Source of the DNA: Saprospiraceae bacterium
GTDB lineage: Bacteria; Bacteroidota; Bacteroidia; Chitinophagales; Saprospiraceae
NCBI GenBank assembly: GCA_028285085.1
Contig: JANQQI010000047.1
Location: 216,864-280,863, forward strand
Length of the DNA: 64,000 nucleotides
Direction of reading: 5' to 3'
Part shown: piece after piece, positions 29,160 to 38,071 of the stretch
How positions within the stretch are numbered: the stretch's first letter is position 1
Layout of the letters: every line of letters starts with the position of its first letter
Program-made: the position numbers and the translations under genes
Notes under the pieces: model-generated
The model's database searches: none
The model's input: only the letters and a program-made list of their open reading frames with translations
Told to the model about the DNA's origin: nothing

Positions 29160-29834
29160 TTACAAATTGTCACGACGCTTCTTAGCCACTTGTACCTTTT
29201 CCTTTTGAGCTTTGATTTGTGCTTCTAACTCCTCTTGTTCCAGTTCATTCGTCTCGATATTTGCTTTTGCTTTCTCAATTTTTTTCTCGGCCTGTTCAAT
29301 ATCGTTATGGTAGCGCTTGTTAGATTTCTTCAGACGCTTCATATCCGATTCCATTTTCTTCAAATTATTTTCTTCCAATTTCAGTGCATTATTAGCTGAT
29401 TGACGACTAACATCCAAGGCAAAGCGATTGAGTAACTGCTGTGCACCTTGATACTGCTCTGGATGTTGATTGCTGGATACATAACCTTCCGTGCCCAAAT
29501 TAAACCAAACCGTTAGGATAATATCATCTCCTGATTCCGCAAAAATGGCGTAGACATCTACGGGATCAATTCCACCGACAGAGGCAATTTCTGCATCATC
29601 CGAAAACCATTCATCTTTGCGTTTGACCTTCTTCGTTTTCGACTTATAGCCCTTCATGAATTTCTTCCAGAGCTTCTCTACTGTTTTTGCATCAGTATTC
29701 AGCAAATCAATGCTCAGAGCATTATTAATACCCTGACTCATGGCGCGTTCCTCTTCGGTAACTTGTGCCTGGAGTGAGGTGAAAAAGGTGCTCAGAAAGC
29801 AAAAAATCAGGAGGAAAGTATATTGCTTTTTCAT
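29160..29834 (-). CDS. Secreted coiled-coil protein, function unknown
   Basis: Protein of 224 residues from the ATG at 29834, which opens a signal peptide (MKKQYTFLLIFCFLSTFF, cleavage near LQA). The middle region (about 30-130) is a compact domain with SVGGIDPVDVYAIF, and the C-terminal third (about 145-224) is a highly charged coiled coil of Lys/Glu heptads. I do not recognise a family. The gene is divergent from the PorE-like gene at 29944, with 109 bp between the starts. Confidence 0.7.
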   Translation of the reverse strand: MKKQYTFLLIFCFLSTFFTSLQAQVTEEERAMSQGINNALSIDLLNTDAKTVEKLWKKFMKGYKSKTKKVKRKDEWFSDDAEIASVGGIDPVDVYAIFAESGDDIILTVWFNLGTEGYVSSNQHPEQYQGAQQLLNRFALDVSRQSANNALKLEENNLKKMESDMKRLKKSNKRYHNDIEQAEKKIEKAKANIETNELEQEELEAQIKAQKEKVQVAKKRRDNL

Positions 29835-29867
29835 TTTTAAGAGTTTACATGTTGGTGAAATAAATAA

Positions 29868-29875
29868 TACTTTTG
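29868..29875 (+). promoter_or_regulatory. Putative -7 element upstream of the second PorE-like gene
   Basis: TACTTTTG matches TAnnTTTG, 69 nt before the start at 29944. TTTA rather than TTTG lies about 20 nt upstream. Confidence 0.4.
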
Positions 29876-29943
29876 AAAATAGTAGCACAATTTTTGTAGC
29901 TATTTACTGTTATCACAAGCCTAAAATATCAAAAAACACCATA

Positions 29944-31926
29944 ATGAAGCAACTGCATTTGCTTTTGATACTAGCTGCTTTATGGGGTAGTAATGACCTG
30001 CTTGCTCAAAATACACATCTCAAAAAAGCGAACAAACTCTTCAAGCTGGACCGCTTCGCAGAGGCGATTGATCATTACGAGGCGGGCTTGGTTTCGGACG
30101 CTAGCCTATCCGCACAAACGAAATTAGCCTACTGTTATCGTATGACGAATCGGACGCAAGATGCCGAAAGAGTATACGCTGAGATTGTCGTTCAGGAACG
30201 CGCCAAACCAATTACTGTATTCTATTATGCCGAATCTTTAATGGGAAATGGCAAGTACGACGAGGCCCGATCCTGGTTTTTGAAATACAAAGAACTTAAT
30301 CCTAAAGACGAACGAGCAAGCGAAATGGTCACAGCTTGTGAGCGTGTAAAATTTATTGAACCCTATTTTGGGGAGGTGCAAATCACCCCATTTCCACATA
30401 ATTCCTCGGCCGATGAGCATTCGGCGCTTTATTTTCGAAACGGTATTGTTTTTTCCTCGGACCGGGAATCTCGCCGGAATTTACTCAAGCAAAAGTCAGG
30501 CTGGACCGGGCGGGATTATCAACGTATTTATTACTCAGAGTATACCGCTTCGGAAGAGTTTAGCCCTCCTAAAGGCTTTTCCAAAAAACTCAACGAACTG
30601 AACAAGCACTGTGGACCAGTTACTTTTGATGGGGACGGCCAATTGGCGGTTTTCACTCGGACGGGGATTCACGCCGCTCGGGATGAAGTGTATCACATGC
30701 AACTTTACAGTGCAGTGTCAGAAAATGGTGGGCGTTGGAAAAAAGTGAAGCGGTTATCATTTTGTAAAAAAGAACACAATTATATGCATCCGGCCCTCTC
30801 TCCTGATGGCCAATACTTATTTTTTGTATCAGATCGACCGGGCGGACAAGGCGGAACGGATCTTTACGTATCTGAACGCAAGGGCAAAGAGTGGAGTCGT
30901 CCACGTAATCTGGGGCCAACGATTAATACGAATGGACACGAAGGTTTTCCTTTTGTAGCTGCAGATGGTAAATTGTATTTCTGTTCGAAAGGACATCCCG
31001 GATTTGGTGGCTTTGATATCTATTTTTCTACGATCGATCCTGCCGGAACTTGGTCCACACCAGTGAATGTGGGGGCTCCGATTAATAGTTCTTACGATGA
31101 TATCTCAATTTCATTGCGAGCTGATGCGCGTAGTGGGTTGTTTTCGTCTTCACGCGAAGGTGGCGACGATGATATCTACTTTTTTCGAATCACCGATCAG
31201 ACTTTAGTAAATACTCAGCATAATGAGATCACCGCTCAAAGTGGAAATCAAGACATCCCAACGCCACAAGCCGTAGCACTTTCTGAATCACCTGCTCCGT
31301 CTTCAGGAACTAATGATTCTACCTTAGAAAGTGAAATTTTGGAGCCGAAAGGATTGGAGTACGAAGTGGAGGCACCCTATGAAGGTTCGGCGCTACAGAT
31401 TGTGGATGTCGCAGATAGCTTGGAGGTGCAAATGACTGAAACTCCGGCTCCTTTGGATGATCAACTGACCGAAGACCTTCAGCCTGAGATGATGGATCAC
31501 GAAATAGCGCCGGCCAATGGTATTACTATTGTCGATGGTTTTTTACAACGTGGGCAAGATATTCGAGGTGAAAGCTATACTATTCCAGATATTGAATACG
31601 CACCGGGGTCATTTTTACTCTCCGGTACTTGTACTCGAGCGCTGCTACCACTGGTAGATTTATTGAATAAATACCCCCGACTCCGCTTGGAAATCAGTGG
31701 ACATACCTCTAGCCCAGGTACTACAGCCGATAATCAAAAACTATCCCAGCAACGCGCCCAGGCGATTGTGGCTTATCTAATGTATAAAGGTGTTCCGCGT
31801 GATCGGCTTGATGCCGTTGGCTACGGAGAAAGCCTGCTGCTTAATCAATGCGCTGATGGTGTCAACTGCTCCGAAGCCGCACATAAAGTCAATGAGCGGA
31901 TTGAGATTCGAGTTTTAGATTGGTGA
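29944..31926 (+). CDS. PorE-like TPR / PD40 / OmpA-domain envelope protein (second copy)
   Basis: Protein of 660 residues from the ATG at 29944, which opens a signal peptide (MKQLHLLLILAALWGSNDLL, cleavage near LAQ). Order of parts: TPR repeats (about 23-130), PD40-type beta-propeller (about 150-420, with LSPDGQYLFFVSDRPGGQGG and VNSSYDD-like motifs), an acidic Pro/Glu-rich linker, and a C-terminal OmpA domain (about 545-660; LEISGHTSSPGTTADNQKLS, QRAQAIVAYL and NERIEIRVL). It is paralogous to the protein at 6383-8593 but lacks that protein's C-terminal extension. Peptidoglycan anchoring of an envelope complex is the likely role. Confidence 0.82.
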   Translation: MKQLHLLLILAALWGSNDLLAQNTHLKKANKLFKLDRFAEAIDHYEAGLVSDASLSAQTKLAYCYRMTNRTQDAERVYAEIVVQERAKPITVFYYAESLMGNGKYDEARSWFLKYKELNPKDERASEMVTACERVKFIEPYFGEVQITPFPHNSSADEHSALYFRNGIVFSSDRESRRNLLKQKSGWTGRDYQRIYYSEYTASEEFSPPKGFSKKLNELNKHCGPVTFDGDGQLAVFTRTGIHAARDEVYHMQLYSAVSENGGRWKKVKRLSFCKKEHNYMHPALSPDGQYLFFVSDRPGGQGGTDLYVSERKGKEWSRPRNLGPTINTNGHEGFPFVAADGKLYFCSKGHPGFGGFDIYFSTIDPAGTWSTPVNVGAPINSSYDDISISLRADARSGLFSSSREGGDDDIYFFRITDQTLVNTQHNEITAQSGNQDIPTPQAVALSESPAPSSGTNDSTLESEILEPKGLEYEVEAPYEGSALQIVDVADSLEVQMTETPAPLDDQLTEDLQPEMMDHEIAPANGITIVDGFLQRGQDIRGESYTIPDIEYAPGSFLLSGTCTRALLPLVDLLNKYPRLRLEISGHTSSPGTTADNQKLSQQRAQAIVAYLMYKGVPRDRLDAVGYGESLLLNQCADGVNCSEAAHKVNERIEIRVLDW

Positions 31927-32005
31927 TGTAAAAAGGATTTTGAATGCTCCACTGTGTTCAAGTACCTTTGTGGGGATATTGCACGAATTTCAAAATCAAT
32001 CAGCG

Positions 32006-32602
32006 ATGCCCCGAACTGCTCTTACTTCCGAGTTTAAAAAGGCCATTAGCACCCTCCCGGCTAAGGAAAAGGATAAATTATTGTATCGACTGTTGGCTAA
32101 AGAACCTGCTCTGGTGGCCAAATTATCGTTTGAACTACTTGAAGGTGGGGATACCACTGAGCAACGTCGAGAAGAGATCGAAGAAAATATCAATCGTTAT
32201 TTGGAGCGTTATCAATCCTTTTACTACTCACCGGGTTATTTGTTGCTGGAACTAAGGGAAATGAGCGGGATGATCAATCGCCATGTGAAAACCACCAAGG
32301 ACAAATTCGGAGAGATTTATCTCAACTTTTTGATGTTGAACACGGCGATGACTTTTTTTGGCGATCAAATTCGTGAAGCCTCCGCTTATCGGGCGCGCAC
32401 CTTCAATGAATACCTCGTGAAGCGCGCCCTGAAGTTGCTAAATCTCATGATGAAACTACACGAAGACTATGTCATGGAGTTTGCCACGCCCATGCGTGCC
32501 CTGGGGAATCACATCAAAGAAACACCGACCTTAATGAAAACGGCTACCAACCAAGGACTAGATATCAACTGGTTGTTAGAAGGAGAATTACCTGATTACT
32601 AG
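32006..32602 (+). CDS. Conserved helical cytoplasmic protein, function unknown
   Basis: Protein of 198 residues from the ATG at 32006; an in-frame start at 31940 would add 22 residues that look non-coding. The sequence is mostly amphipathic helix with no signal peptide or membrane segment, and contains SPGYLLLELREMSGMINRHV. I do not recognise a family. Its stop TAG shares the palindrome CTAG (32599-32602) with the stop of the convergent HD-PycTM gene. It is 79 bp downstream of the PorE-like gene and may be in its transcript. Confidence 0.65.
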   Translation: MPRTALTSEFKKAISTLPAKEKDKLLYRLLAKEPALVAKLSFELLEGGDTTEQRREEIEENINRYLERYQSFYYSPGYLLLELREMSGMINRHVKTTKDKFGEIYLNFLMLNTAMTFFGDQIREASAYRARTFNEYLVKRALKLLNLMMKLHEDYVMEFATPMRALGNHIKETPTLMKTATNQGLDINWLLEGELPDY

Positions 32603-33777
32603 CCCAAAATGGCAATCAAGAAGGTGATGACCGTGGCGACAAAGCCAATCATAAACGTATTGTACGAAAGGGTAAGAAAACGATATTTTTTATCTAACAC
32701 TTTTCCTAAAAAGTAAAGGTCGCGTACCATATTGCCATAAATCAACTCACCGTCGCGGAACATAGCATCCATCGCCTTTTCGTAAGTATCCAAATCCAGC
32801 TGTACGAAGTTACCGAAAAAGACCAGATTGCGTTTTGCAACTTCCGGGTCGGTGCCTTCTGGATTGAGCGCTGTGACTTTGGGGCGGATCGATAAAACGG
32901 CAAAAATCAAAGAGACAAGGCCGGTAAAGAGAAAAATAATAACGGGTAGCAAGACCATTGGATTGGTCTCGGTAATGTTTTTATAGGTCAACAGTGAGAT
33001 GAGAACCGAAATGAGGATCGCATTGACGCTGATCATGATATTAGCCTTATTGTCGGCAATAGCACTCAGGTTGATATGGTTGCGGTAATTGGCGCGAAAG
33101 AAGGTCTGGGTGGCGCTTTCAGGCAGCTTGCGTTCCAGATCCTGAAAGCGGCGTAAACGCCCGTCGGCCTCGTAGCTCGTGCCGCCGTTGCGTTGCGCTT
33201 TTTCCACTCGTGCTTTGAGGGTCAGAATATTCTGTGAAACAGCCGGCTCAAAGTGAAATTTACCATAAGGCGTGAAAAAACGCGTATTTAACAACCACTG
33301 CAACTGAATTTGATGCCAGTCGAGTGTCGATAGATTTCGACCCTGTAAGAGTTCCCACTCGAGACGGAGTAAAGGACTTCGTTCCGTGTGCCGCTCGGCG
33401 AATTGGTGACCGTGTACCGCATCATTCAACAGTTGACTCGGAAGCGCATTTGCCGTTTGGCCACTGTCCAGAATTGTAGCCTGAATAGCGGCGGTTACCT
33501 GATCGATTTTAGTTTGAGGATAAGATTGCGTTTCCAGAAAAGCGCGAGCCAAGCGAGCACTTTCAGTGGCAGGCTGATCGTAGTGTCGCAAATAGCCAGT
33601 ATGCCGAAACCAAGCGGCAATTTTTGCAACTTCAATGGTCTCGGCGGTATAATTTGTTGCGGGATGCCCAGGAATATCTTCATGCGACATTATCGATAAA
33701 AGCTGGACAATCTCGGTGGTATGTTGATAGTTGTGATAAGTCAGACGAGCATCTCCTTGCTCACTAAAAAGCTGCAA
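32599..33777 (-). CDS. HD-like domain fused to a Pycsar-effector-type transmembrane domain (DUF5706)
   Basis: Protein of at least 392 residues. N-terminal part (about 1-195) resembles an HD phosphohydrolase: YHNYQHT (H15, H19) aligns with the first metal histidine region, but the expected FHDxG motif reads WFRHTGY (R58, H59) and the later D-A-D motif reads DAVH (119-122), so metal catalysis is doubtful. The C-terminal part carries the effector signature ADNKANIMISVNAILISV and three membrane segments (about 249-264, 275-296 and 372-391). Membrane effectors with this domain open in response to cyclic pyrimidine nucleotides in Pycsar defence, but no cyclase gene adjoins. The only usual start in frame is TTG at 33777, although coding-like sequence (SDTLVEACREHVL) continues upstream without ATG or GTG. 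Confidence 0.75.
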   Translation of the reverse strand: MQLFSEQGDARLTYHNYQHTTEIVQLLSIMSHEDIPGHPATNYTAETIEVAKIAAWFRHTGYLRHYDQPATESARLARAFLETQSYPQTKIDQVTAAIQATILDSGQTANALPSQLLNDAVHGHQFAERHTERSPLLRLEWELLQGRNLSTLDWHQIQLQWLLNTRFFTPYGKFHFEPAVSQNILTLKARVEKAQRNGGTSYEADGRLRRFQDLERKLPESATQTFFRANYRNHINLSAIADNKANIMISVNAILISVLISLLTYKNITETNPMVLLPVIIFLFTGLVSLIFAVLSIRPKVTALNPEGTDPEVAKRNLVFFGNFVQLDLDTYEKAMDAMFRDGELIYGNMVRDLYFLGKVLDKKYRFLTLSYNTFMIGFVATVITFLIAILG

Positions 33778-33959
33778 GACATGTTCTCGACACGCCTCTA
33801 CCAGGGTATCGCTGGCTTGGGCGGGAACGGGGGGAATACTATGATCTTCCTGTGTTTTTATAATTATTCGGTGTTTGGTGGGTGGAAAATTACGAAAATA
33901 TCTACAAACGTAAGTTGTGACTACTTCCTAGCCGGAAGCGCTATGGAGTAGTAAAATAC

Positions 33960-34955
33960 TTAGCGCGTTACTCGAAGCGTGCTTAAATAGCGCATTAATT
34001 GACTAATATCTTGTTCACTTAAATCTTCGTATTGCAAAAGGCCACGGCGTAAATGGATTTCGTAGAGTAAGTAAGTATTGACCATTTGCTGCTCTAACAC
34101 TTTTGCAAGTACCGTAAATTCAGGGTGACTTTTTTGCTGCTCGGCGGGAAGTTTTTCCCAGCTAATCAGGCCATTTAAAAGACATTCTTTCCATTCGATA
34201 ATCTCCGGGCTTGCGGTGGAAATACGACTCATATCCGCGGCATAACGCGCTTGGTAATGCCATAAGGCTTGGCAATTGGCGTAAGCGAGCCATGGACTAT
34301 TGTCGTTGAGATATTGGATGACGACCTCACTGGTGTCACTATTACATAGCAGATTAAAATGGGCCTCAGGAACAAGTTGCCAATCTTCTATCTTAAGGCC
34401 GGCGGCGGCGTAAACTTGTTGGAGCTGGATGAAGGTCTCACGATCACGGGGTGACTGAAGATGTATCCGGGTGATGTATTGTATGGCTTCGGATTGCTGA
34501 TCATTGGCTAAGTAGAGTTGAGCGATTTGAAAGGCCGCTGGTCGCCGGAGTTGAGGATGATCTCTTCCTGTTTCCAATAAGTAGCGTACACCTTCTTGGT
34601 ATGCTTCCAGTTCGAGGAAGCAAGTTGTAATTTTAGGGAGTAATGTGGAATGAGGTGTCGTTTGGATGAGCTCCTTGTAAACCGTCAATGCGGCTTGATA
34701 ATTTTTCTTTTTTAAAAAATCATCTCCTTTTTTTTGAGACTTTTCGGTACCCTTTGCCGTCATAAGGTTGGAATCAGCAAAAGTGCTTGAATCATAAAAG
34801 GTAATTGAATGTGAAAAGGAGGGCTTCTGCTCCAATACGAACTGGATTTTTGAATCTGCCATTAGATGCTGAATATCATCCGGAGTATGTAAAAACTGAG
34901 CAGAAACAAGAGAAAGTGGAACAACACCGCCAAGGAGCAAGAATAAGTAACGCAT
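33960..34955 (-). CDS. Secreted TPR-like protein, function unknown
   Basis: Protein of 331 residues with a signal peptide (MRYLFLLLGGVVPLSLVSA). A Lys-rich segment about residues 70-85 leads into helical repeats resembling tetratricopeptide units (NYQAALTVYKELIQTTPHS and later SEAIQYITRIHLQSPRD). The rest is helical with no catalytic motif that I recognise. It lies upstream of the HD-PycTM gene on the same strand (182 bp to its TTG), so co-transcription is possible but not clear. Confidence 0.65.
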   Translation of the reverse strand: MRYLFLLLGGVVPLSLVSAQFLHTPDDIQHLMADSKIQFVLEQKPSFSHSITFYDSSTFADSNLMTAKGTEKSQKKGDDFLKKKNYQAALTVYKELIQTTPHSTLLPKITTCFLELEAYQEGVRYLLETGRDHPQLRRPAAFQIAQLYLANDQQSEAIQYITRIHLQSPRDRETFIQLQQVYAAAGLKIEDWQLVPEAHFNLLCNSDTSEVVIQYLNDNSPWLAYANCQALWHYQARYAADMSRISTASPEIIEWKECLLNGLISWEKLPAEQQKSHPEFTVLAKVLEQQMVNTYLLYEIHLRRGLLQYEDLSEQDISQLMRYLSTLRVTR

Positions 34956-35134
34956 AGGTGGGGAGTTGATTCTTACGGTGAAAAGGCATTAGCAATTACC
35001 CAAAAAGTTCATCACCGCAGATTGTTGTAAATCTAAAAAAAATACTATATTTCATAATCTATTCAAACCAAAATAGGGCCAGTCTTAGTACCTTATCTAA
35101 ATTAACGGCCCGTTTTTAACAAAACTTTTTTTCT

Positions 35135-35749
35135 ATGACAAATTTAATGGACTTACTGCAAGGGCAACTCACAGAGGGATTGGTTGACCAGCTCAGCCAA
35201 CAACTCGGAGGTGCTGATAAACAACAAACTGCAAGTGCAGCGTCTGGTATTTTTTCTACTCTGGTTTCGGCAATGTCTCGCAACGCCGCTTCTCAGGAAG
35301 GTGCAGACGCTTTAGCCTCTGCTCTGGATCGCGACCATGATGGTAGCTTGTTGGATAATCTGACAGGATTCCTCGGTGGCGGTCAGCAACAAGCACCAGC
35401 TCGTACGACTAATGGTGCCGGTATCCTCAAGCACGTTCTTGGCGGTAAGCAATCTGGTGCAATTGACATGATCAGTAAAATGAGTGGTCTGGATTCCGGT
35501 AAAACTGGTAACCTGATGGCGACTCTAGCACCAATGGTAATGGGCATGCTCGGTAAAACGAAAAAAGAGCAAGGCCTCGATGCATCTGGTTTAACTAGTA
35601 TCCTCACTGGGGCAGTACAAGGTGCCAGTCAGGGTAATCAGGAAATGGGCCTAATCGGCAAATTCCTGGATCAAGATGGTGACGGTAGCATCATGGATGA
35701 TATTGCAGGTATGGGTATGAATCTCCTCGGTAAGTTCCTCAAGCGATAA
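35135..35749 (+). CDS. DUF937-family protein with two calcium-loop-like motifs
   Basis: Protein of 204 residues with the DUF937 pattern of Gly/Ala/Gln-rich helices (NLMDLLQGQLTEGLVDQLSQ, then LAPMVMGMLGKTKKEQGLDA). Two EF-hand or dockerin-like D-x-D-x-D-G loops are visible: DRDHDGSLLDNL (about 69-80) and DQDGDGSIMDDI (about 183-194). DUF937 has no known role; the paired acidic loops suggest calcium-dependent folding or assembly. No signal peptide is seen. It ends at a clear terminator convergent with rnr. Confidence 0.82.
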   Translation: MTNLMDLLQGQLTEGLVDQLSQQLGGADKQQTASAASGIFSTLVSAMSRNAASQEGADALASALDRDHDGSLLDNLTGFLGGGQQQAPARTTNGAGILKHVLGGKQSGAIDMISKMSGLDSGKTGNLMATLAPMVMGMLGKTKKEQGLDASGLTSILTGAVQGASQGNQEMGLIGKFLDQDGDGSIMDDIAGMGMNLLGKFLKR

Positions 35750-35774
35750 AAACAAGACCTATATATCAACAAAG

Positions 35775-35810
35775 AAGGCAGTCGAAATATTCGGCTGCCT
35801 TTCTTTTTTA
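35775..35810. terminator. Bidirectional Rho-independent terminator
   Basis: Twelve-bp stem with one T-G pair (35775-35786 with 35790-35801, 3-nt loop) followed by a T-run on the plus strand. It lies between the convergent DUF937 gene and rnr. Confidence 0.85.
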
Positions 35811-35814
35811 AATT

Positions 35815-38007
35815 TTATTCTTCTTCGTTTGTATCATCAGCTGAGACGAGAACCATTTCGATCTGTCGTCGAGCTAAATTGGCCCCTACGATTTTAACGC
35901 GTACCAGGTCCCCCATTTTGAAAATGCGACCACTCCGCATCCCCACAGCGCGTAGGCGACTATCGGATACCTCAAAGGCATCGCGCATCGTTTCGAAGCC
36001 GACCAGTCCTTCACATTTATTCGCCGCTAATTCTACAAATATTCCTCGGTCGATGATCCCGGAGATATGTCCATCAAAGACTTCTCCGATGTGTTTTTCA
36101 ATGAATTCGACCTGCTTATATTTCACCGATTCGCGCTCGGCATCCATTGCCTTACGTTCTTGCAAAGAAATGTGCTTACACTTTTCTTCCAGCTGTGTTT
36201 TTCCGGTGCGAAAAATCTGATCGTTGAGATTCTGTTCCAGAATCCGATGCGCTAGTACATCCGAATAGCGTCGGATCGGGGAGGTGAAATGTGAGTAATA
36301 CTCAAAACCGAGACCGTAGTGTCCGATATTTTCGGAGGAATAAGCGGCTTTGGCCATAGTACGAATCGCAATTGGTTCAAGCATTCGTAACGCTTCGTCA
36401 CTTTTAGCGGCTTTGGCCAGGCGATTGTAGGAATCCGCAATTTGCCGTGGCGAATCAAACTTGATTTCAAAGCCTAAGGCCTTAGCAAAAAGTGCTAAAT
36501 CACTGACCTTATCGGCATTGGGTAGATCGTGGATGCGATACACGAATGGAATTTCTTGCCCATCTTTTTTGCCTTTTTGATCCATAAAAGTGGCGACTTC
36601 CCGATTAGCAAGTAGCATAAAGTCTTCGATCAGCATGTGTGCGTCCTTACGTTCTTTGACGTAGACATCAATCGGTGTACCGTCTTCATCTAGTCGAAAC
36701 TTCACTTCTTCTGCTTCGAAAGCAATCGCCCCGTTTTTGAATTTTTCCTTGCGCAATCGATGTGCTAATTGATTAAGCTGGCGCAGTTCGCTGGCAAAGT
36801 CGCCTTCACCACTTTCCAACCCAGCTTGGGCTTCTTCGTAAGTGAATCGACGATCTGAATGAATGAGCGTCTTCCCAAACCAACGATCGGTGACTTTGCC
36901 ACTGTCATCGAATACGAAAACCGCCGAAAAGGTGCATTTATCTTCGTTTGGGCGTAAAGAACAAAGCTCGTTCGACAATTTTTCGGGGAGCATTGGAAGC
37001 ACCCGATCCACTAAATAGACCGAGGTAGAACGTTTGAAGGCTTCTTCATCAAGTGCGGTGCCCGCTTGAACGTAGTGCGTCACATCGGCAATATGTACCC
37101 CGATTTCTAGTTGGCCATCCTCCAATTTTCGGATGGAGAGCGCATCGTCGAAATCTTTTGCGGTATCCGGGTCAATGGTAAAGGTCGTAATGTCCCGCAT
37201 GTCCCGCCGTCGTTTCACTTCCGACGGGCTAATTTCAGTCGATAAGGCTTCTGACTCATGCATCACTTCTTCCGGGAATTCCAGATTGAAGCCGTTGTTG
37301 ATCAGGATCGCTTGCATTTCGAGATTATGTCCGCCCACTTCGCCGAGCACGGAAGTGACTTCGCCAATGGGACTAAAGTGCTTTCGGGTATGCCATTTAA
37401 TGACTTTCACAATGACCTTTTCCCCATCCCGAGCCTCTTTGGTATTTTCCAAATCGACATAAATGTCAACCGGCATATTTAGTTTATCGGGAATCACAAT
37501 GGCGTACTTGCGTGATAAGCGGATGGTCCCGATGAAGTAATCGGTAGCGCGCTTGAGGACTTTTTGGATTTGGCCTTCAAGGCGACGACGTCCTCGCGTT
37601 TGAAAAACAGCGACTTCTACCTGATCACCGTGTAAAGCAGAATTGAGCTGCTTTGCCGGGACATAAACATCATCGTCCAGATCGTCACAGATAATGAATG
37701 CTGCTCCGCTGCGTGTCATATCGACTCGCCCTCGGTGCACACTTTCTTTCGTATGAACCGAGCTAAGGCGTCGATCAATACGGTATTTATCGCCATCGTA
37801 ACTGAATACAAGGTTTTGTCCTGCCAACTTGACCAGCGCATCATGTACAGAGTCCTTGTTATTGGCAATCTTAAGTTTCTTGATGATTTGCTTGGCGTTG
37901 AGCTGTTTTTTAGGATGTCTTTGGAAAAGCTTTAGTATTTCATTTTTGAGTTGAGGGACACTTAGTTTTCTGCCTTTCTTCTTCTTCGCAAACTTCTTTC
38001 TCTTCAT
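35815..38007 (-). CDS. rnr: Ribonuclease R
   Basis: 3'-5' exoribonuclease of 730 residues that degrades structured RNA. The Lys/Arg-rich N-terminus (MKRKKFAKKKKGRKL) is followed by a winged-helix-like region, cold-shock OB domains (about 85-220), the RNB catalytic domain with DPDTAKDFDDALSI near residue 278, and a C-terminal S1 domain (about 640-720, GEVFDGHISGIIDRGIFV). All the catalytic aspartates of the RNB motif are present. It is 64 bp downstream of an unrecognised gene on the same strand. Confidence 0.96.
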   Translation of the reverse strand: MKRKKFAKKKKGRKLSVPQLKNEILKLFQRHPKKQLNAKQIIKKLKIANNKDSVHDALVKLAGQNLVFSYDGDKYRIDRRLSSVHTKESVHRGRVDMTRSGAAFIICDDLDDDVYVPAKQLNSALHGDQVEVAVFQTRGRRRLEGQIQKVLKRATDYFIGTIRLSRKYAIVIPDKLNMPVDIYVDLENTKEARDGEKVIVKVIKWHTRKHFSPIGEVTSVLGEVGGHNLEMQAILINNGFNLEFPEEVMHESEALSTEISPSEVKRRRDMRDITTFTIDPDTAKDFDDALSIRKLEDGQLEIGVHIADVTHYVQAGTALDEEAFKRSTSVYLVDRVLPMLPEKLSNELCSLRPNEDKCTFSAVFVFDDSGKVTDRWFGKTLIHSDRRFTYEEAQAGLESGEGDFASELRQLNQLAHRLRKEKFKNGAIAFEAEEVKFRLDEDGTPIDVYVKERKDAHMLIEDFMLLANREVATFMDQKGKKDGQEIPFVYRIHDLPNADKVSDLALFAKALGFEIKFDSPRQIADSYNRLAKAAKSDEALRMLEPIAIRTMAKAAYSSENIGHYGLGFEYYSHFTSPIRRYSDVLAHRILEQNLNDQIFRTGKTQLEEKCKHISLQERKAMDAERESVKYKQVEFIEKHIGEVFDGHISGIIDRGIFVELAANKCEGLVGFETMRDAFEVSDSRLRAVGMRSGRIFKMGDLVRVKIVGANLARRQIEMVLVSADDTNEEE

Positions 38008-38071
38008 AAAAATTTAAGGTGAGTTGGTTTTGATAGTGTTGAACAGGATGTCAACATCTTTTAAAATAGGA

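Noticed and set aside
10143..33777. A complete Pycsar defence system made of the CYTH protein and the HD-PycTM protein
   Set aside because: The genes are 22 kb apart, and the CYTH class is not the pyrimidine cyclase of Pycsar; the link is not supported.
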